A stretch of 64,000 nucleotides of DNA from Chimaeribacter arupi. Lineage in GTDB: Bacteria; Pseudomonadota; Gammaproteobacteria; Enterobacterales; Enterobacteriaceae. Where the stretch lies: the NCBI RefSeq assembly GCF_002858805.1, contig NZ_PJZI01000004.1, forward strand, positions 1-64,000, given 5' to 3'. Both the position numbers and the translations under genes were made by a program. Each line of letters opens with the position of its first letter. Position 1 is the stretch's first letter. This document shows, piece after piece, positions 31,113-43,770 of the stretch. The notes beneath the pieces were generated by a model, which saw only the letters and a program-made list of their open reading frames with translations, made no database searches and had not been told where the DNA came from.

Positions 31113-32580
31113 GCTGCTCTTCACCTTTTCTTACGGGCTGAAACTTCTGCTCAGCCAATTTACGGGCAACCTTGCCAACATTACCGGCACCCTGAACCAG
31201 AACCAGGTCATCATTCTCCAGGATCTGGGCCAGATTTTCCGGCACGGTGTCCACATCGGAAACCAAAATAGGATCAATCTTACCGCGCCCGCGGATAGTC
31301 CGGCAGAGTGAGCGGCTGTCGGCACCCGGAATCGGCGCTTCACCTGCGGCATACACATCCAGCATCAGCAGCACATCCACCTGCGACAGCACATTGGCAA
31401 AATCGTCATACAGGTCACGGGTGCGGGTATAGCGGTGCGGCTGGAAAATCATCACCAGCCGTTTGTCCGGCCAGCCGGCGCGCGCGGCTTTGATGGTCGC
31501 ATCCACTTCTGTCGGGTGGTGGCCGTAATCATCCACCAGCATCGCAGCACCCGTTTTGCTGTTCACCGGGGCCAGCGGGAACTCACCGAGGAAATCAAAA
31601 CGGCGGCCGGTGCCCTGGAAACCGGCCAGCGCACTGAGGATCGCCGCATCGGCAATGCCTTCTTCGGTGGCAACCGCCACAGCCGCCGCCGCATTCAGCG
31701 CGTTATGGCGGCCCGGCGCATTCAGCGTGACGGTCATCAGCGTCTTATCCTGGCGGCTCAGCGTAAAGTGCCCCTGAGCGCCCTGCTGGTGATAGCTTTC
31801 AATACGGACATCCGCATCTTCGCTGAAACCATACGTGGTGATATGGCGGCCGACGCGCGGCAGCAACTCACGCACTACCGGGTCATCAATACACATCACG
31901 GCACGGCCATAGAACGGCAGGTTGTGCAGGAAGTTGATAAACGTCTGTTTCAGGTTTTCAAAGTCGCCCTGATAGGTATCCATGTGATCTGCTTCGATGT
32001 TGGTCACAATCGCCACCATCGGTTGCAGATGCAGGAACGAGGCGTCACTTTCATCCGCCTCGGCAATCAGGTAACGGCTGGTGCCCAGTCGCGCGTGGGT
32101 GCCGGCCGCTTTCACCAGCCCACCGTTCACAAAGGTCGGGTCCAGCCCGGCCTCGGCATAAATACTGCTGACCATTGCCGTCGTCGTGGTTTTGCCGTGC
32201 GTACCGGCCACCGCAATGCCGTGGCGGAAACGCATCAGCTCTGCCAGCATCTCCGCGCGGCGGATAACCGGGATACGCGCGTCACGTGCGGCCACAATCT
32301 CCGGGTTGTCCTGGCTGATGGCCGAAGACACCACCACCACGCTGGCATCCAGCACGTTTTCTGCACGATGGTGGTAGTAAATTTGTGCGCCCAGTGCCGT
32401 CAGATGTTGCGTCACCGGGTTTGGCGCCAGATCAGACCCGCTGATCTGGTAGCCTTCATTAGCCAACACTTCGGCGATACCCCCCATGCCGGCGCCACCG
32501 ATGCCGACAAAGTGGATGTGCCGGACGCGATGCATCTCGGGCACGAAGGTTCTCAGTTTCGCCAATTGTTGTGTATTCAC
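31105..32580 (-). CDS. murC: UDP-MurNAc--L-alanine ligase (GTG start)
   Basis: Adds L-Ala to UDP-MurNAc, the first Mur ligase step. The 491-aa product equals E. coli length when started at GTG 32578-32580, which has GAAG six bases ahead and gives [10 protein letters not shown]. Rossmann-like [10 protein letters not shown] (25-34), ATP motif GTHGKTT (126-132), EADESDASF and the [11 protein letters not shown] hinge are present. It follows murG and overlaps ddlB. Confidence 0.97.
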   Translation of the reverse strand: MNTQQLAKLRTFVPEMHRVRHIHFVGIGGAGMGGIAEVLANEGYQISGSDLAPNPVTQHLTALGAQIYYHHRAENVLDASVVVVSSAISQDNPEIVAARDARIPVIRRAEMLAELMRFRHGIAVAGTHGKTTTTAMVSSIYAEAGLDPTFVNGGLVKAAGTHARLGTSRYLIAEADESDASFLHLQPMVAIVTNIEADHMDTYQGDFENLKQTFINFLHNLPFYGRAVMCIDDPVVRELLPRVGRHITTYGFSEDADVRIESYHQQGAQGHFTLSRQDKTLMTVTLNAPGRHNALNAAAAVAVATEEGIADAAILSALAGFQGTGRRFDFLGEFPLAPVNSKTGAAMLVDDYGHHPTEVDATIKAARAGWPDKRLVMIFQPHRYTRTRDLYDDFANVLSQVDVLLMLDVYAAGEAPIPGADSRSLCRTIRGRGKIDPILVSDVDTVPENLAQILENDDLVLVQGAGNVGKVARKLAEQKFQPVRKGEEQHG

Positions 32581-32601
32581 GTTATTCTTCACTTTTCATC
32601 G

Positions 32602-33708
32602 TTACTGATTGACGACCGCGCGCGGCGCAGATCGTTCATAGTCAATGTGCGCAACCGCACATACCTCGGCGGCCACCCGTTCGGTGGCATCCGGAATGGC
32701 CGCCGCCCTGGCGCGTTGCGCCATCTCAGCCAACACCGGGCGGTTCCATTGTGTCAGCAACCCGCACACCGCCTCAGCGGTGAAATCCGGCTGCTCAAGA
32801 ATTTTTGCGGCCCCGGCCTGCTCCAGCGGCAGGGCATTCCAGTACTGCTGGCGATCTTTATGCTGGAACGGCACGAAAATCGCGGGCAGCCCGGCGGCGG
32901 CAATTTCGCTCACGGTGAGGGCGCCGGAGCGGCAGACCACCACATCCGCCCAGGCGTAGGCCGCGGCCATATCATCGATAAACTCGGTGATCTTGTGCTG
33001 GGCCTGGCCGACGTGCTGATACGCCTGCGTCACCTCATCCAGCGCGCCTTTGCCGACCTGGTGCCACAGGGTGATGCGGTCACCCAATGAGGCCGCCACG
33101 GCAGGCATCGTCTGGTTCAGAATGCGTGCGCCCTGGCTGCCGCCGACCACCAGCACGCGCACCGGGCCTTCACGCCCCGCCAGACGCACACCGGGTAACG
33201 GCAGGGCCAGCACATCGGTACGCACCGGGTTGCCGACCACGTCAGCCTGCGGAAACGCACCGGGAAATGCCTGCAATACTTTTTTGGCAATCTTCGACAG
33301 CCAGCGGTTCGTCAGCCCGGCAATGCCGTTCTGCTCATGCAGTACCACCGGCACACCGTTCAGCCAGGCGGCAAGCCCGCCGGGGCCGGAGACATAACCG
33401 CCCATGCCCAGCACCACGTCCGGCTGGTAAGCGCGCATAATGGCTCTGGCCTGACGCACGGCGCGCCAGATGCGCACCGGGGCCATCAGCTGAGCTTTCA
33501 GCCCTTTGCCGCGCAGCCCCGAAATGCGGATGAAGTCGATCTCGATACCGTGTTTCGGCACCAGATCGGCCTCCATCCGGTCGGCAGTTCCCAGCCAGCG
33601 TACCTGCCAGCCCTGCGCCATCAGATGATGGGCCACGGCGAGGCCGGGGAACACATGCCCGCCTGTGCCGCCTGCCATCACCAGTAAACGCTTGGTCTTG
33701 CCACTCAT
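32602..33708 (-). CDS. murG: MurG, lipid II-forming GlcNAc transferase
   Basis: Peripheral inner-membrane glycosyltransferase that adds GlcNAc to lipid I to make lipid II. The 368-aa product has the N-terminal [12 protein letters not shown] loop, the second glycine loop [18 protein letters not shown], and the UDP-GlcNAc site [37 protein letters not shown]. It is about 13 residues longer than E. coli MurG (355) at the C-terminus. Of two adjacent ATGs the second is better spaced from AAGGGG; the first overlaps the ftsW stop. Confidence 0.98.
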   Translation of the reverse strand: MSGKTKRLLVMAGGTGGHVFPGLAVAHHLMAQGWQVRWLGTADRMEADLVPKHGIEIDFIRISGLRGKGLKAQLMAPVRIWRAVRQARAIMRAYQPDVVLGMGGYVSGPGGLAAWLNGVPVVLHEQNGIAGLTNRWLSKIAKKVLQAFPGAFPQADVVGNPVRTDVLALPLPGVRLAGREGPVRVLVVGGSQGARILNQTMPAVAASLGDRITLWHQVGKGALDEVTQAYQHVGQAQHKITEFIDDMAAAYAWADVVVCRSGALTVSEIAAAGLPAIFVPFQHKDRQQYWNALPLEQAGAAKILEQPDFTAEAVCGLLTQWNRPVLAEMAQRARAAAIPDATERVAAEVCAVAHIDYERSAPRAVVNQ

Positions 33709-33710
33709 CA

Positions 33711-34931
33711 TTAACCCCTTACAAACGCCTGCGCTTTCGTCATCCGCGTTTCAAAATCGATCCGCAGCAACAGAACGATTGCCGTGGACATAATCAACAA
33801 GCTGGAACCGCCGTAACTGATCAGCGGCAGCGTCAGGCCTTTGGTCGGCAGCATACCGGCCGCCGCGCCCACATTAACCAGCGCCTGGAAGCTGAACCAT
33901 ACGCCGATGGAGCACGCCAGGAAGCCGGAAAAACGCTGGTCAATCTCCAATGCCTTGCGCCCGATGGACATCGCGCGAAAAGCGACGAAGAATACCATTA
34001 ACAAGGCCAAAACCACACCGAAATACCCCAGCTCCTCACCGAGAATAGAGAAAATAAAGTCGGTGTGTGCTTCTGGTAAATATTCCAGTTTTTGTACAGA
34101 GTTACCGAGCCCCTGCCCCCAGAATTCACCGCGGCCGAATGCCATCAGTGACTGGGTCAGCTGGTAGCCGCTGCCGAACGGATCGGCCCACGGGTTCCAG
34201 AACGAGGTTACGCGGCGCATACGGTAGGGTTCTGCAATAATCAGCAGCACCACCGCAAAGGCCCCTGACCCGATAATCGCCAGGAATTGCCACATTTTTG
34301 CGCCGGCCAGGAACAGCATCGCCAGGGTGGTGATAAACAGCACCACCACCGTACCGAGGTCTGGCTGAGCCAGCAGCAGCACGGCCAGAATTACCATCAC
34401 GCCCATCGGTTTGCAGAAGCCCCAGAAGTTACTGCGCACTTCTTCTACTTTGCGCACCAGATAGCTGGCGAGGTAACAGAACAGCGACAACTTGGAGAAC
34501 TCGGCCGGCTGAATACGCAGCGGGCCGAGGGCGATCCAGCGGGACGCACCGTTTACCGAGCTGCCGACTACCAGTACGATCAGCAACATCACCAGCGACA
34601 CCAGCAGCATCACGTTGCTGTAACGCTGCCAGACGGCCATCGGCACCCGCAGCGTCACCAGGGACAACACAAAGGCCAGCCCGAGGTAAAGCGCGTCACG
34701 CTTGGCAAACAGGAACGGGTCGTCTGCCAGCCGCTGACCAATCGGCATCGAGGCGGAGGTCACCATCACGAAGCCGATAATCGCCAGGCCGAACGTGAGC
34801 CACAGCAGCGTGCGGTCATACAGCACCATGCTGGTGTTGTCGCTTTCGCGCGCGCCCATCACCCAGTCATTGAGTTTGCCAAACAAATTGCCGGAAACAC
34901 GGCCGGCCAGCATCAGCCCTGGGATTTTCAT
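33711..34931 (-). CDS. ftsW: FtsW, septal SEDS glycosyltransferase
   Basis: Polytopic SEDS-family peptidoglycan polymerase that works with FtsI at the septum. The 406-aa product (E. coli 414) has about ten membrane segments and the SEDS signatures [50 protein letters not shown] and [13 protein letters not shown]. The start codon overlaps the murD stop (TGATG). Confidence 0.98.
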   Translation of the reverse strand: MKIPGLMLAGRVSGNLFGKLNDWVMGARESDNTSMVLYDRTLLWLTFGLAIIGFVMVTSASMPIGQRLADDPFLFAKRDALYLGLAFVLSLVTLRVPMAVWQRYSNVMLLVSLVMLLIVLVVGSSVNGASRWIALGPLRIQPAEFSKLSLFCYLASYLVRKVEEVRSNFWGFCKPMGVMVILAVLLLAQPDLGTVVVLFITTLAMLFLAGAKMWQFLAIIGSGAFAVVLLIIAEPYRMRRVTSFWNPWADPFGSGYQLTQSLMAFGRGEFWGQGLGNSVQKLEYLPEAHTDFIFSILGEELGYFGVVLALLMVFFVAFRAMSIGRKALEIDQRFSGFLACSIGVWFSFQALVNVGAAAGMLPTKGLTLPLISYGGSSLLIMSTAIVLLLRIDFETRMTKAQAFVRG

Positions 34932-36247
34932 CAGCCCAGCTCCTTAGCCAGCCGGGCGAATTCGTCACCGCGCTGCTCAAAGTTACGGAATTGGTCCAGG
35001 CTGGCGCAGGCCGGGGAGAGCAACACCATATCGCCGGGTTGCAGTGCCGGGGCCAGGGCGCGCATCGCCTCTTCCAGGGTGCCGGTCAGCAGCGACACCT
35101 CAGGGCGTAACTGCGCCAGCGCCTCGCCGTCACGGCCGAAGCAGTAAATGCGGATGGCGTCCCGTTGCAGGTAAGGCGTCAGCGGGGAAAAGTCCGCTGA
35201 TTTGCCGTCCCCGCCCAACAGCAGGTGCAGCGTGCCGTCCACCTGTAAGCCTTTCAGCGCTGCTTCGGTGCTGCCGACGTTGGTGGCTTTCGAGTCATTG
35301 ATCCAGCGCACGCCGTTATGCTGATGCACCAGCTGGAAGCGGTGTGCCAGGCCACCAAAGGTCGTCAGCGCCTTCAGGCTGGAGGCGCGCGGCAAGCCCA
35401 CGGCATCGGCCAGCGCCAGTGCCGCCAGGGCATTGGTGTAATTATGCTGACCGGTCAACGCCATCTCGTTGGTATTCAGGACTTTCTCGCCACGGACCCG
35501 CAGCCAGATTTCGCCCATCTGGCGGTTGAGGTGGTAATCCCCCACATCCGCCCCAAAACTCACGCAGCGCGTATCCGCCCCGCGCACCGGCATCGTCAGG
35601 GCGTCATCGGCATTGACCACGCACACCGCCGCGTTTTCATAAATGCGCAGTTTGGCTGCGCGGTACTGCTGAAGGCCGAACGGATAGCGATCCATATGAT
35701 CTTCCGTCACGTTCAGAATGGTGGCCGCCGCGGCTTTCAGGCTGGAGGTGGTTTCCAGCTGGAAGCTGGAGAGTTCCAGCACATAGAGCTGGCAGGGCGT
35801 GCTGAGCAAGGAGAGCACCGGCAAGCCGATATTGCCGCCTACGCCCACCTGCCAACCGGCGGCTTTCGCCATTTCACCCACCAGCGTGGTGACGGTACTT
35901 TTGCCGTTTGAGCCGGTGATGGCGACGATCGGCGCCTGTGCCTCGCGGCAGAAGAGTTCGACGTCACCCACAATCTCGACACCGGCGTCTGCCGCGGCGC
36001 TCAGGGCCGGGTGCGCCAGCGCCATGCCGGGGCTGGCGACAATCAGATCCGCCGCCAGCAGCCACGCCTCATTCAACGAGCCGACATGGCATTCCACACC
36101 GGCCGGTAATTTATCGCGCCCCGGCGGATTGACACGGGTATCCATGACGCGCGGCGTAACGCCCCGTGCCATGAAGAAATCAACACAAGAGAGGCCGGTC
36201 AGCCCCAACCCGATGATGACAACCTGCTTACCCTGATAGTCAATCAT
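34931..36247 (-). CDS. murD: UDP-MurNAc-L-Ala--D-Glu ligase
   Basis: Adds D-glutamate in the precursor pathway. The 438-aa product equals E. coli. Visible are the N-terminal UDP-binding fold [20 protein letters not shown] motif [15 protein letters not shown], the lysine-containing central segment and the [18 protein letters not shown] region of domain 3. It is two bases from mraY and overlaps ftsW by one base. Confidence 0.98.
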   Translation of the reverse strand: MIDYQGKQVVIIGLGLTGLSCVDFFMARGVTPRVMDTRVNPPGRDKLPAGVECHVGSLNEAWLLAADLIVASPGMALAHPALSAAADAGVEIVGDVELFCREAQAPIVAITGSNGKSTVTTLVGEMAKAAGWQVGVGGNIGLPVLSLLSTPCQLYVLELSSFQLETTSSLKAAAATILNVTEDHMDRYPFGLQQYRAAKLRIYENAAVCVVNADDALTMPVRGADTRCVSFGADVGDYHLNRQMGEIWLRVRGEKVLNTNEMALTGQHNYTNALAALALADAVGLPRASSLKALTTFGGLAHRFQLVHQHNGVRWINDSKATNVGSTEAALKGLQVDGTLHLLLGGDGKSADFSPLTPYLQRDAIRIYCFGRDGEALAQLRPEVSLLTGTLEEAMRALAPALQPGDMVLLSPACASLDQFRNFEQRGDEFARLAKELG

Positions 36248-36249
36248 GA

Positions 36250-37332
36250 TTACCGCACCTTCAGCGTCGCCAGGCCAATCAGCACCAGCATCAGCGAAAT
36301 AATCCAGAAGCGCACAATCACGCGCGGTTCCGGCCAGCCTTTCAATTCATAGTGGTGGTGAATCGGCGCCATCCGGAAGATGCGCTGGCCGCGCAGCTTG
36401 AAGGAACCGACCTGCAGGATAACGGACAGGGTTTCCACCACGAATACCCCACCCATAATCACCAGCAGGAACTCCTGACGCAGCAGCACGGCGATGGTGC
36501 CGAGCGCGCCGCCCAGCGCCAGTGAGCCGACGTCACCCATAAAGACCTGCGCCGGGTAGGTGTTAAACCACAGGAAACCCAGCCCCGCGCCGACAATCGC
36601 CGTACAGACAATCACCAGTTCACCGGCATGGCGCAGATAAGGAATATGCAGGTAACCGGCAAAATTCATGTTCCCGGTCGCCCAGGAGACCAGCGCCAGC
36701 CCGGCCGCGACAAACACAGTCGGCATAATCGCGAGGCCGTCAAGGCCATCGGTCAGGTTGACGGCATTGCTGGTGCCGACAATCACAAAGTACGACAGCA
36801 GAATATAAAGCAGGCCCAGCTGCGGCATGATGTCTTTAAAGAACGGCACCACCAGCTGCGTCGCCGGGGTATCTTTGCCGATGGCATACAGCGCAAACGC
36901 CACCACCAGCGCAATCACCGACTGCCAGAAATATTTCCAGCGGGCAATCAGCCCTTTGGTGTTTTTGCGCACCACTTTGCGGTAGTCATCCACAAAGCCC
37001 ACAATGCCGTAACCCACCAGCACAAACAGCACGCACCAGACATAGGGGTTAGAAGGATAGGCCCACATCAGCACCGAAATGGTGATAGAGGTGAGGATCA
37101 TAATCCCGCCCATTGTCGGGGTGCCGCGTTTGCTGAAATGCGACTCCGGGCCGTCATTACGCACGACCTGGCCAATCTGCAGCTTTTGCAGATAGGCGAT
37201 CAGGCGCGGGCCCATCCACAGAGAGATAAACAGCGCAGTAAGCAGGCTGACAATGGCGCGGAACGTCAGGTAAGAAAAGACGTTGAAGCCGGAATAATAC
37301 TTGACCAGATGCTCGGCCAGCCAAACTAACAT
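36250..37332 (-). CDS. mraY: Phospho-MurNAc-pentapeptide transferase (lipid I synthase)
   Basis: Polytopic membrane enzyme that transfers phospho-MurNAc-pentapeptide to undecaprenyl phosphate. The 360-aa product equals E. coli. Motifs include [23 protein letters not shown] (catalytic aspartates), [28 protein letters not shown] and the [11 protein letters not shown] cluster. It overlaps murF by seven bases. Confidence 0.99.
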   Translation of the reverse strand: MLVWLAEHLVKYYSGFNVFSYLTFRAIVSLLTALFISLWMGPRLIAYLQKLQIGQVVRNDGPESHFSKRGTPTMGGIMILTSITISVLMWAYPSNPYVWCVLFVLVGYGIVGFVDDYRKVVRKNTKGLIARWKYFWQSVIALVVAFALYAIGKDTPATQLVVPFFKDIMPQLGLLYILLSYFVIVGTSNAVNLTDGLDGLAIMPTVFVAAGLALVSWATGNMNFAGYLHIPYLRHAGELVIVCTAIVGAGLGFLWFNTYPAQVFMGDVGSLALGGALGTIAVLLRQEFLLVIMGGVFVVETLSVILQVGSFKLRGQRIFRMAPIHHHYELKGWPEPRVIVRFWIISLMLVLIGLATLKVR

Positions 37333-38687
37333 GTTGCATTCTCCTGTAACGCGCGTACTACCTGCTCCATTGCGGCACTACGTGAACCTTTAACCAAAAC
37401 GGTAATTACCGCATGTTCAGACAGTAAGCTCGTTAACCGGGCTGCCACTGCTGTCTTATCCTGAAGATGTTCGCCACAGCCGCTGGCCTCACTCACCAGC
37501 CGGCTCTCGCGCCCAACGCTCAATACTTTATCAATCCCGGCGGCTTTCGCGGCCTCGCCCACCTGACGGTGGCACGCCTCGCTCTCTGCGCCGAGTTCCG
37601 CCATATCGCCCACGACCATCACGCGGTAGCCCGGCATTTCTGCCAGCACCTGCGCTGCGGCCGTCATCGAGCCAACGTTGGCGTTGTAGCTGTCATCGAG
37701 CAGCAACCTGCCCTGCCCCAGCGTAATCGGGAACAAACGCCCCGGTACCGCCTGAAGCTGTGACAGCCCGCGGCGCACGGCCTCTAATGAGGCACCGACG
37801 GACATCGCCATCGCGGTGGCCGCCAGCGCATTCGCCACGTTGTGACGCCCCGGCAGAGGTAAGCGAACACTTACTTCACCAAACGGCGAATGCAGGGTAA
37901 ACGCCGTGCCCTGCTGGTCTATCACGATGTCACTGGCGAAAAAGTCCACGCCTGCCGCAGCCTGCGGCGCAAAACGCCAGACCGTTTTGCCGGCCAGCTT
38001 CGCCTGCCAGTGCGGCCAGTCATGGCTGTCGGCATTCAGGATCGCCACGCCCTGGGGCGGCAGCCCGTCAAAAATTTCACCTTTGGCCTGCGCCACGCCC
38101 GCTAATGAGCCGAAGCCCTCCAGGTGCGCGGCAGCGAGGTTATTCACCAGCGCGGTTTCCGGCTGCACCAGCGCGGTGGTGTAGGCAATTTCACCGATAT
38201 GGTTTGCGCCCATCTCCACCACGGCAAAATCATGCTGCGGCTCAAGGCGTAACAGCGTCAGCGGCACGCCGATGTCATTGTTAAAATTACCCTGGGTAAA
38301 CAGCACATTGCCGCATTCACGCAGAATGGTGGCAGTCATCTCTTTCACAGAGGTTTTCCCGGAGGAACCGGTCAGCGCCACCACGCGCGCCGGCACCTGC
38401 CGGCGAACCCAGGCCCCTAACTGGCCGAGCGCAATGCGGGTATCCGCCACGCAGAGTTGCGGCACATCGGCGTCTACCCGGCGGCTGACCAGCAGCGCGG
38501 CCGCACCGGCAGCCACGGCATTGTCAGCAAACGTATGGGCGTCAAAATTTTCGCCTTTCAGCGCCACAAACAGGCTGCCGGCGCTCAGCTTACGCGTATC
38601 GGTGGCCACGGCGTCAATCAGGACATCCTCGCCAATCAGCTCGGCGTCCAGCACCTCTGCCAGGGTGTGCAGGGAGACTGCGATCAT
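37326..38687 (-). CDS. murF: UDP-MurNAc-tripeptide--D-Ala-D-Ala ligase
   Basis: Adds the D-Ala-D-Ala dipeptide made by DdlB. The 453-aa product (E. coli 452) shows ATP motif [13 protein letters not shown], the [12 protein letters not shown] segment, [11 protein letters not shown] and [11 protein letters not shown]. The C-terminus [18 protein letters not shown] is typical. The start overlaps the murE stop by four bases. Confidence 0.98.
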   Translation of the reverse strand: MIAVSLHTLAEVLDAELIGEDVLIDAVATDTRKLSAGSLFVALKGENFDAHTFADNAVAAGAAALLVSRRVDADVPQLCVADTRIALGQLGAWVRRQVPARVVALTGSSGKTSVKEMTATILRECGNVLFTQGNFNNDIGVPLTLLRLEPQHDFAVVEMGANHIGEIAYTTALVQPETALVNNLAAAHLEGFGSLAGVAQAKGEIFDGLPPQGVAILNADSHDWPHWQAKLAGKTVWRFAPQAAAGVDFFASDIVIDQQGTAFTLHSPFGEVSVRLPLPGRHNVANALAATAMAMSVGASLEAVRRGLSQLQAVPGRLFPITLGQGRLLLDDSYNANVGSMTAAAQVLAEMPGYRVMVVGDMAELGAESEACHRQVGEAAKAAGIDKVLSVGRESRLVSEASGCGEHLQDKTAVAARLTSLLSEHAVITVLVKGSRSAAMEQVVRALQENATC

Positions 38688-40171
38688 GCCATCACCCCCA
38701 GCAGCCGCGCGACCGTCAGACGGTCGGAATAGTCAAGGCGGCGGTTGCCCACCAGTTGGTAATCCTCATGCCCTTTACCGGCAATCAGCACCAGATCGTC
38801 TGGTTTCGCCTGCATAATCGTGTTGGTCACTGCCTCAGCACGGCCATGAATGGCCTGCGCCCGCCCGGCGTCCAGCATGCCGCGCAGGATGTCTGCGACA
38901 ATCGCCTGAGGTTCTTCACTGCGCGGGTTGTCGTCCGTTACCACGACGCGATCGGCATACTGTTCGGCAATGCCGCCCATCAGCGGACGTTTGCCTTTGT
39001 CGCGATCGCCGCCGCAGCCAAACACGCACCAGAGTTTGCCGGTGCAGTGCAGGCGCGCCGCCGCCAGGGCTTTTTCCAGGGCGTCCGGTGTGTGGGCATA
39101 ATCCACCACGACAGTGGGTTTGCCCGGTGCGCTGAAGACTTCCATCCGGCCACTGACCGGCTGAAGCTGCGGTGCAGCGTCCAGCAGGGCCGCCAGCGGG
39201 TAACCCAGTGCCAGCAAGGTCGCCAGCGCCATCAGTAAGTTGCTGACGTTGAACGCGCCGATCAGCCGCGCCTCCAGTACGCCATTGCCCCAGCTGGAGC
39301 TGAACTCCACCCGGACGCCGTTATCGTGGTACTGCACGGCATGGGCGGTGAGCGAATGACCGCCCCACCCTGCCGGCACCTTGCCGTCGACAGAGACCGC
39401 TACCGCATCCGGCAGTTGTTGCAGCCAGCGCAGGCCGACCTCATCGTCAGCATTGATAATTTTTTGCCCCACCTGATGGGTGGAGAACAGCAGCCATTTC
39501 GCCGCCTCATAGGCGGCCATATCACCGTGGTAATCCAGGTGATCGCGGCTCAGGTTGGTAAACAGCGCGGCGGCAAACGGCAACGCCGCAACCCGGTGCT
39601 GCACCAGACCGTGCGAGGAGACTTCCATCGCGGCGAAGGTCGCTCCTTTTTCCGTCAGTTGGTGCAGCGCCTGCTGCACATCCACGGCGGAGCCGGTGGT
39701 ATTTTCTGCCGGAACCACCTGGCCCAGCAGGCCGTTACCGATGGTGCCCATGACCGCGCTGGTATCGCCCAGCGCCTGGCTCCACTGCGCCAGCAACTGG
39801 CTGGTGGTGGTTTTCCCGTTGGTGCCGGTAACGCCAACCAGGCGCAGTTTTTCGCCCGGTTGCTGATAGAAGCGGCCTGCCAGCGCGGAAAGCTGCTGGT
39901 GCAGGCCGTGGATAGCGATAACCGGTACGCCATGCAGGATGGTCAGCGTGCCGTGCTCAGCCGGGCTGTCTGCATCGGCCACGACGGCAGCCACACCCTG
40001 GGCAATGGCTTGCGGGATATAGCGGCGCCCATCTGCCTGATGGCCTTTAATCGCCACAAACAGATCCCCGGCAGCCGCCACGCGGCTGTCCAGTGTCATT
40101 TCCCGCAGCGCGCACTCAGGGGCATCGGACACCCAAGGAGCGAGTAAGTCGCGCAAATTACGATCGGCCAC
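38684..40171 (-). CDS. murE: UDP-MurNAc-dipeptide--meso-diaminopimelate ligase (GTG start)
   Basis: Adds meso-diaminopimelate to the precursor. The 495-aa product equals E. coli length when begun at GTG 40169-40171, which follows GAGGG with good spacing and gives [13 protein letters not shown]. An ATG at 40183 lacks an RBS. Motifs are [15 protein letters not shown], the carbamylated-lysine region, and DDNPRSEEP: the DNPR sequence selects meso-A2pm over lysine, as expected for a Gram-negative wall. The start lies 14 bases inside the end of ftsI. Confidence 0.97.
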   Translation of the reverse strand: MADRNLRDLLAPWVSDAPECALREMTLDSRVAAAGDLFVAIKGHQADGRRYIPQAIAQGVAAVVADADSPAEHGTLTILHGVPVIAIHGLHQQLSALAGRFYQQPGEKLRLVGVTGTNGKTTTSQLLAQWSQALGDTSAVMGTIGNGLLGQVVPAENTTGSAVDVQQALHQLTEKGATFAAMEVSSHGLVQHRVAALPFAAALFTNLSRDHLDYHGDMAAYEAAKWLLFSTHQVGQKIINADDEVGLRWLQQLPDAVAVSVDGKVPAGWGGHSLTAHAVQYHDNGVRVEFSSSWGNGVLEARLIGAFNVSNLLMALATLLALGYPLAALLDAAPQLQPVSGRMEVFSAPGKPTVVVDYAHTPDALEKALAAARLHCTGKLWCVFGCGGDRDKGKRPLMGGIAEQYADRVVVTDDNPRSEEPQAIVADILRGMLDAGRAQAIHGRAEAVTNTIMQAKPDDLVLIAGKGHEDYQLVGNRRLDYSDRLTVARLLGVMA

Positions 40172-41936
40172 CTGAACCCTCATTTTTGTTATTTACCAAA
40201 TCATTTTTCTCGCCGGTTGGCGGGGTCGTCAACGCATCCGGCTCCACATTCATGGTGCGCAGCACGCCGCCCATGATGGCACCGAATACCGGTGCCGAGA
40301 CCGCACCGCCGTAGTATTTACCGGCTTGTGGATCATTAATGACCACCACCAGCGCAAAGCGCGGGTTACTGGCCGGAGCAACACCGGCGGTATAGGCGAT
40401 ATATTTATTCACGTACCTGCCGTCCGGGCCGACTTTCTTCGCCGTACCGGTCTTGATGGCGATGCGGTAACCCTTGATGGCGGCTTTGGTGCCGCCGCCG
40501 CCCGGCAGGGCGACGCTTTCCATCATGTGCACAACCGTGCGCACCAGTTGTTCCGGGAAGACGCGCTCCCCGGAGACCGGCGGGTCAACCTTGGTGATCG
40601 ACAGCGGGCGGTAAATGCCCAGGCTGCCGATGGTGGCGTAAACACGTGCTAACTGTAACGGAGTTACCATCAGCCCGTAGCCGAATGAGAAGGTGGCCCT
40701 CTCTATGTCAGACCACCGTTGTTTATGGGGATATAAGCCACTGCTCTCTCCGACCAACCCCAAATTGGTCGCTTTTCCCAACCCGAAGCGCGAGTAAGTT
40801 TCTACCAGCGCCGAGGAGGGCATCGCTAACGCCAGCTTTGACACACCGACGTTACTCGATTTTTGCAGAACCCCGGTCAGGGTCAGCTCGTTATAGCGCG
40901 CCACGTCTTTGATCTCGTGGCCATTTACCCGGTAGGGCAACGTATTGAGCACGGTGTTTTCACGCACCACGCCATGTTGCAGCGCCGTCATCACCACCAT
41001 CGGTTTGACGGTGGAACCCGGCTCAAAGATGTCCGTGATGGCGCGGTTACGCATCGCTTCCTGCGGGGTGCCACTCAAATTGTTCGGGTTATAGGACGGG
41101 CTGTTGGCCATCGCCAGCACTTCGCCGGTGTTCACATCCACCAGTACCGCGGTGCCTGACTCCGCTTTGTTGAACGCCACGGCGTTGTTCAGCTCACGGT
41201 AGACCAGCGCCTGTAACCGCTCATCAATGCTGAGCGCCAGGTTATGTGCCGCCTGGCTGTCTACGGAGGAGATGTCTTCAATCACCCGGCCGTAGCGGTC
41301 TTTACGCACCGTACGTTCGCCCGGCTGGCCGGTCAGCCAGCGGTTGAAGCTGCTTTCCACGCCCTCAATGCCTTTGCCGTCAATGTTGGTCACGCCGATT
41401 ACATGCGCCGTCACCTGGCCGGCCGGATAGTAGCGGCGTGACTCCTGACGCAGGAAAATCCCCGGCAATTTCAGTTTATGGATGTACTCGCCGATAGCCG
41501 GGTTTACCTGGCGTGCCAGGTAAACAAAGCGCCCTTTCGGGTTGGCGTTGATGCGCGCGGAGAGCTGGTCGAGCGGGATGGAGAGCGCATCGGAGAGCGC
41601 TTTCCAGCGGGTATCCAGCGTAATGCCGCCATGCTCGTTCAGCTCTTTCGGATCGGCCCAGATGGCGTTGACCGGCACACTCACCGCCAGCGGCCGCCCG
41701 GCCCGGTCACTGATCATGCCGCGTGAGGTCGGGATTTGCTGCACCCGCAGCGAACGCATATCCCCTTCCCTCACCAGCCGGTCAGGGTTAATCACCTGCA
41801 GATACGCCACCCGCAACATCAGCCCTACCAGCGCCAGCAAAATGCAGCCACACAGCAACGCAAAACGCCAGCTGACAAAGCTGGCTTGATCTTCCTGGCG
41901 TTTTAACTTCACTCCACGTGTGGCTTTGGCTTTCAT
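40158..41936 (-). CDS. ftsI: Septal peptidoglycan transpeptidase PBP3
   Basis: Class B penicillin-binding protein, FtsW partner. The 592-aa product (E. coli 588) has a short cytoplasmic tail, one N-terminal membrane anchor ([22 protein letters not shown], split across residues about 25-46), the pedestal domain, and the transpeptidase motifs STVK (Ser308, Lys311), SSN and KTGTAKK. The C-terminus beyond the catalytic domain is normally processed by Prc. It precedes murE with a 14-base overlap and follows ftsL. Confidence 0.98.
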   Translation of the reverse strand: MKAKATRGVKLKRQEDQASFVSWRFALLCGCILLALVGLMLRVAYLQVINPDRLVREGDMRSLRVQQIPTSRGMISDRAGRPLAVSVPVNAIWADPKELNEHGGITLDTRWKALSDALSIPLDQLSARINANPKGRFVYLARQVNPAIGEYIHKLKLPGIFLRQESRRYYPAGQVTAHVIGVTNIDGKGIEGVESSFNRWLTGQPGERTVRKDRYGRVIEDISSVDSQAAHNLALSIDERLQALVYRELNNAVAFNKAESGTAVLVDVNTGEVLAMANSPSYNPNNLSGTPQEAMRNRAITDIFEPGSTVKPMVVMTALQHGVVRENTVLNTLPYRVNGHEIKDVARYNELTLTGVLQKSSNVGVSKLALAMPSSALVETYSRFGLGKATNLGLVGESSGLYPHKQRWSDIERATFSFGYGLMVTPLQLARVYATIGSLGIYRPLSITKVDPPVSGERVFPEQLVRTVVHMMESVALPGGGGTKAAIKGYRIAIKTGTAKKVGPDGRYVNKYIAYTAGVAPASNPRFALVVVINDPQAGKYYGGAVSAPVFGAIMGGVLRTMNVEPDALTTPPTGEKNDLVNNKNEGSGGRS

Positions 41937-41959
41937 GCGCGACTTATCGGCTCCGGTAA

Positions 41960-42280
41960 TTATTGTTTAACCACGATATTTTCCTGTGCAGGATCGACAT
42001 GCTGCATCTGCAGCTTCTGCGTGGCGATCTGCTCAACCCGGCTGTGATCGCCCAGGGCATTCTCTTCCAGAATCAGGTTGCGCCATTCGATATCCAGCGC
42101 GTCCCGTTCCAGGACCAGTTGTTCACGTTCTGCTGTTAACAGGCGGGTACGGTGAGCGGTGGTCACCACCAGAATGGCGGAGACCAGCACGGCGATCAGT
42201 AAGATCACCGGGATTTTGCCGTGGCGCAGCAGATCACCGCCGATAACGCCGACCAGGCCATGCCGCTCAGTGCCGATCAC
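41960..42280 (-). CDS. ftsL: Divisome protein FtsL (GTG start)
   Basis: Small bitopic protein that forms the FtsQLB complex. The 106-aa product is shorter than E. coli FtsL (121) because the cytoplasmic tail is reduced; this short form resembles Yersinia-type FtsL. One membrane segment ([18 protein letters not shown]) is followed by a coiled coil ([35 protein letters not shown], residues about 52-86). The start is GTG overlapping the rsmH TGA (GTGA). Confidence 0.95.
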   Translation of the reverse strand: MIGTERHGLVGVIGGDLLRHGKIPVILLIAVLVSAILVVTTAHRTRLLTAEREQLVLERDALDIEWRNLILEENALGDHSRVEQIATQKLQMQHVDPAQENIVVKQ

Positions 42281-43218
42281 GCGCCGGTCCTCTCAGCAAA
42301 GCGCAGCACGGAACTGCGTGCGCGCGGGTTCTCGGCCACTTCCGGTTCTGACGGCATCATTTTGCCGACCACTTTCAGCGACCGGCCGCCCAGCTCACTT
42401 AACTGCTGTTCGGTCATCGGCAGCCCGGCCGGCACTTGCGGGCCACGGCTGTGCTGGCGCATAAAGCGCTTCACGATGCGATCCTCCAGGGAGTGGAAGC
42501 TGATGACGGAAAGGCGGCCGCCGGGGGCCAGCACCTCCAGCGCGCCGTCGAGCGCACGCTCAATCTCTTCCAGCTCGCTGTTGATATAGATGCGGATAGC
42601 CTGGAAGCTGCGGGTCGCCGGGTGCTTGTGTTTGTCACGGATGGGCGTGGCGGCGGCAATCAGCTCAGCCAGCTCTTTGGTACGTGTCATCGGAAGTTCA
42701 CGGTTACGCTCCACAATGGCACGGGCAATACGTTTGGCAAAACGCTCCTCGCCAAAGGTTTTGAGCACCCAGGCGATGTCCTCAGCGTCGGCTTTCTGCA
42801 ACCATTCAGCAGCCGACAGGCCACGGGACGGGTCCATGCGCATGTCCAGCGGGCCATCACGCATAAAGGAGAAACCGCGCTCCGGGTCGTCCAGTTGAGG
42901 GGAAGAGACGCCAAGGTCGAGCAAAATACCGTCGATCTTCCCTTCCAGGCCGCGTTCGCGCACATAGTGCGACAACTCGGAAAACGGGCCGTGTACGATA
43001 GTGAACCGGGGATCGGTGATAGACTGGGCAGCCTGGATGGCCTGAGGGTCACGGTCAATCGCCAGCAGTTGCCCGTCCGGCCCGAGCTGGGACAGAATCA
43101 GGCGAGAGTGGCCGCCGCGACCAAAAGTACCGTCGATGTAAATGCCGTCGCCGCGGATGTTCAGGCCGTTAACGGCCTCATCAAGCAACACGGTCTTATG
43201 CTTATAATTTTCCAACAT
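42277..43218 (-). CDS. rsmH: 16S rRNA m4C1402 methyltransferase RsmH (MraW)
   Basis: SAM-dependent N4-methyltransferase of C1402 in 16S rRNA. The 313-aa product equals E. coli. It shows the substrate N-terminus [14 protein letters not shown], the SAM loop [37 protein letters not shown] and the C-terminal [15 protein letters not shown]. It overlaps ftsL (GTGA) and sits two bases after mraZ. Confidence 0.98.
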   Translation of the reverse strand: MLENYKHKTVLLDEAVNGLNIRGDGIYIDGTFGRGGHSRLILSQLGPDGQLLAIDRDPQAIQAAQSITDPRFTIVHGPFSELSHYVRERGLEGKIDGILLDLGVSSPQLDDPERGFSFMRDGPLDMRMDPSRGLSAAEWLQKADAEDIAWVLKTFGEERFAKRIARAIVERNRELPMTRTKELAELIAAATPIRDKHKHPATRSFQAIRIYINSELEEIERALDGALEVLAPGGRLSVISFHSLEDRIVKRFMRQHSRGPQVPAGLPMTEQQLSELGGRSLKVVGKMMPSEPEVAENPRARSSVLRFAERTGA

Positions 43219-43220
43219 GC

Positions 43221-43679
43221 TTATAATGACAAATCCTGTAACCGGTCAGACAAGGGCTCCTGACTCGATTGCTCAGCGTCAATATCTTCCTTAACTTGTT
43301 GATACCAGGTCTGTTCATCCCACAGCTCAAACTTGTTGAGCTGCCCGACCAGCATCACTTCTTTGGTGAGCCCGGCGTGCTGGCGCAGCGTACCGGCAAT
43401 CAGCAACCGCCCGGCGTTATCCATCTGACACTCACTGGCATGGCCCAGAAGCAGGCGCTGTACGCGGCGCTCGGCGGGGTTCATGCTCGACAGACGGGAC
43501 AATTTTCGTTCTATGACTTCCCATTCCGGGAGGGGATAAAGCAGTAAGCAGGGCTGGTGAAGGTCAATGGTACAAACCAGTTGGCCTTGGGAACCCTCGG
43601 TCAGCATTTCCCGGTATCGGGTTGGTACGGCGAGCCGCCCTTTACTGTCGAGGTTAACGAGCGTCGCCCCTCGGAACAT
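43221..43679 (-). CDS. mraZ: Transcriptional regulator MraZ
   Basis: AbrB-fold DNA-binding protein that represses its own dcw operon and rsmH. The 152-aa product equals E. coli. It carries two swapped-hairpin half domains, each with the Asp-x3-Arg signature ([14 protein letters not shown] and [14 protein letters not shown]). Three MraZ repeats lie just upstream. First gene of the dcw cluster. Confidence 0.98.
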   Translation of the reverse strand: MFRGATLVNLDSKGRLAVPTRYREMLTEGSQGQLVCTIDLHQPCLLLYPLPEWEVIERKLSRLSSMNPAERRVQRLLLGHASECQMDNAGRLLIAGTLRQHAGLTKEVMLVGQLNKFELWDEQTWYQQVKEDIDAEQSSQEPLSDRLQDLSL

Positions 43680-43707
43680 GGCTGAATTACCCCTTGATAA
43701 CCATTTT

Positions 43708-43732
43708 CACCACTTTCCCCCACAAATTCCCA
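43708..43732 (-). promoter_or_regulatory. MraZ-binding repeats
   Basis: On the minus strand TGGGA (43728-43732), TGGGG (43718-43722) and TGGTG (43708-43712) are spaced by exactly five bases each. This is the known MraZ operator pattern of TGGGN repeats separated by 5 nt, here with the third repeat imperfect. It sits between the -10 box and the mraZ ATG. Confidence 0.85.
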
Positions 43733-43740
43733 CCCAAAAG

Positions 43741-43770
43741 AGTTTACGGAGGGTATGAAAACCTTGTCAA
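43741..43770 (-). promoter_or_regulatory. Pmra, main promoter of the dcw cluster
   Basis: Minus strand: consensus -35 TTGACA (43765-43770), 18-bp spacer, -10 TAAACT (43741-43746). It is followed directly by the MraZ repeats. In E. coli the equivalent promoter drives much of the cluster through to ftsZ. Confidence 0.85.
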
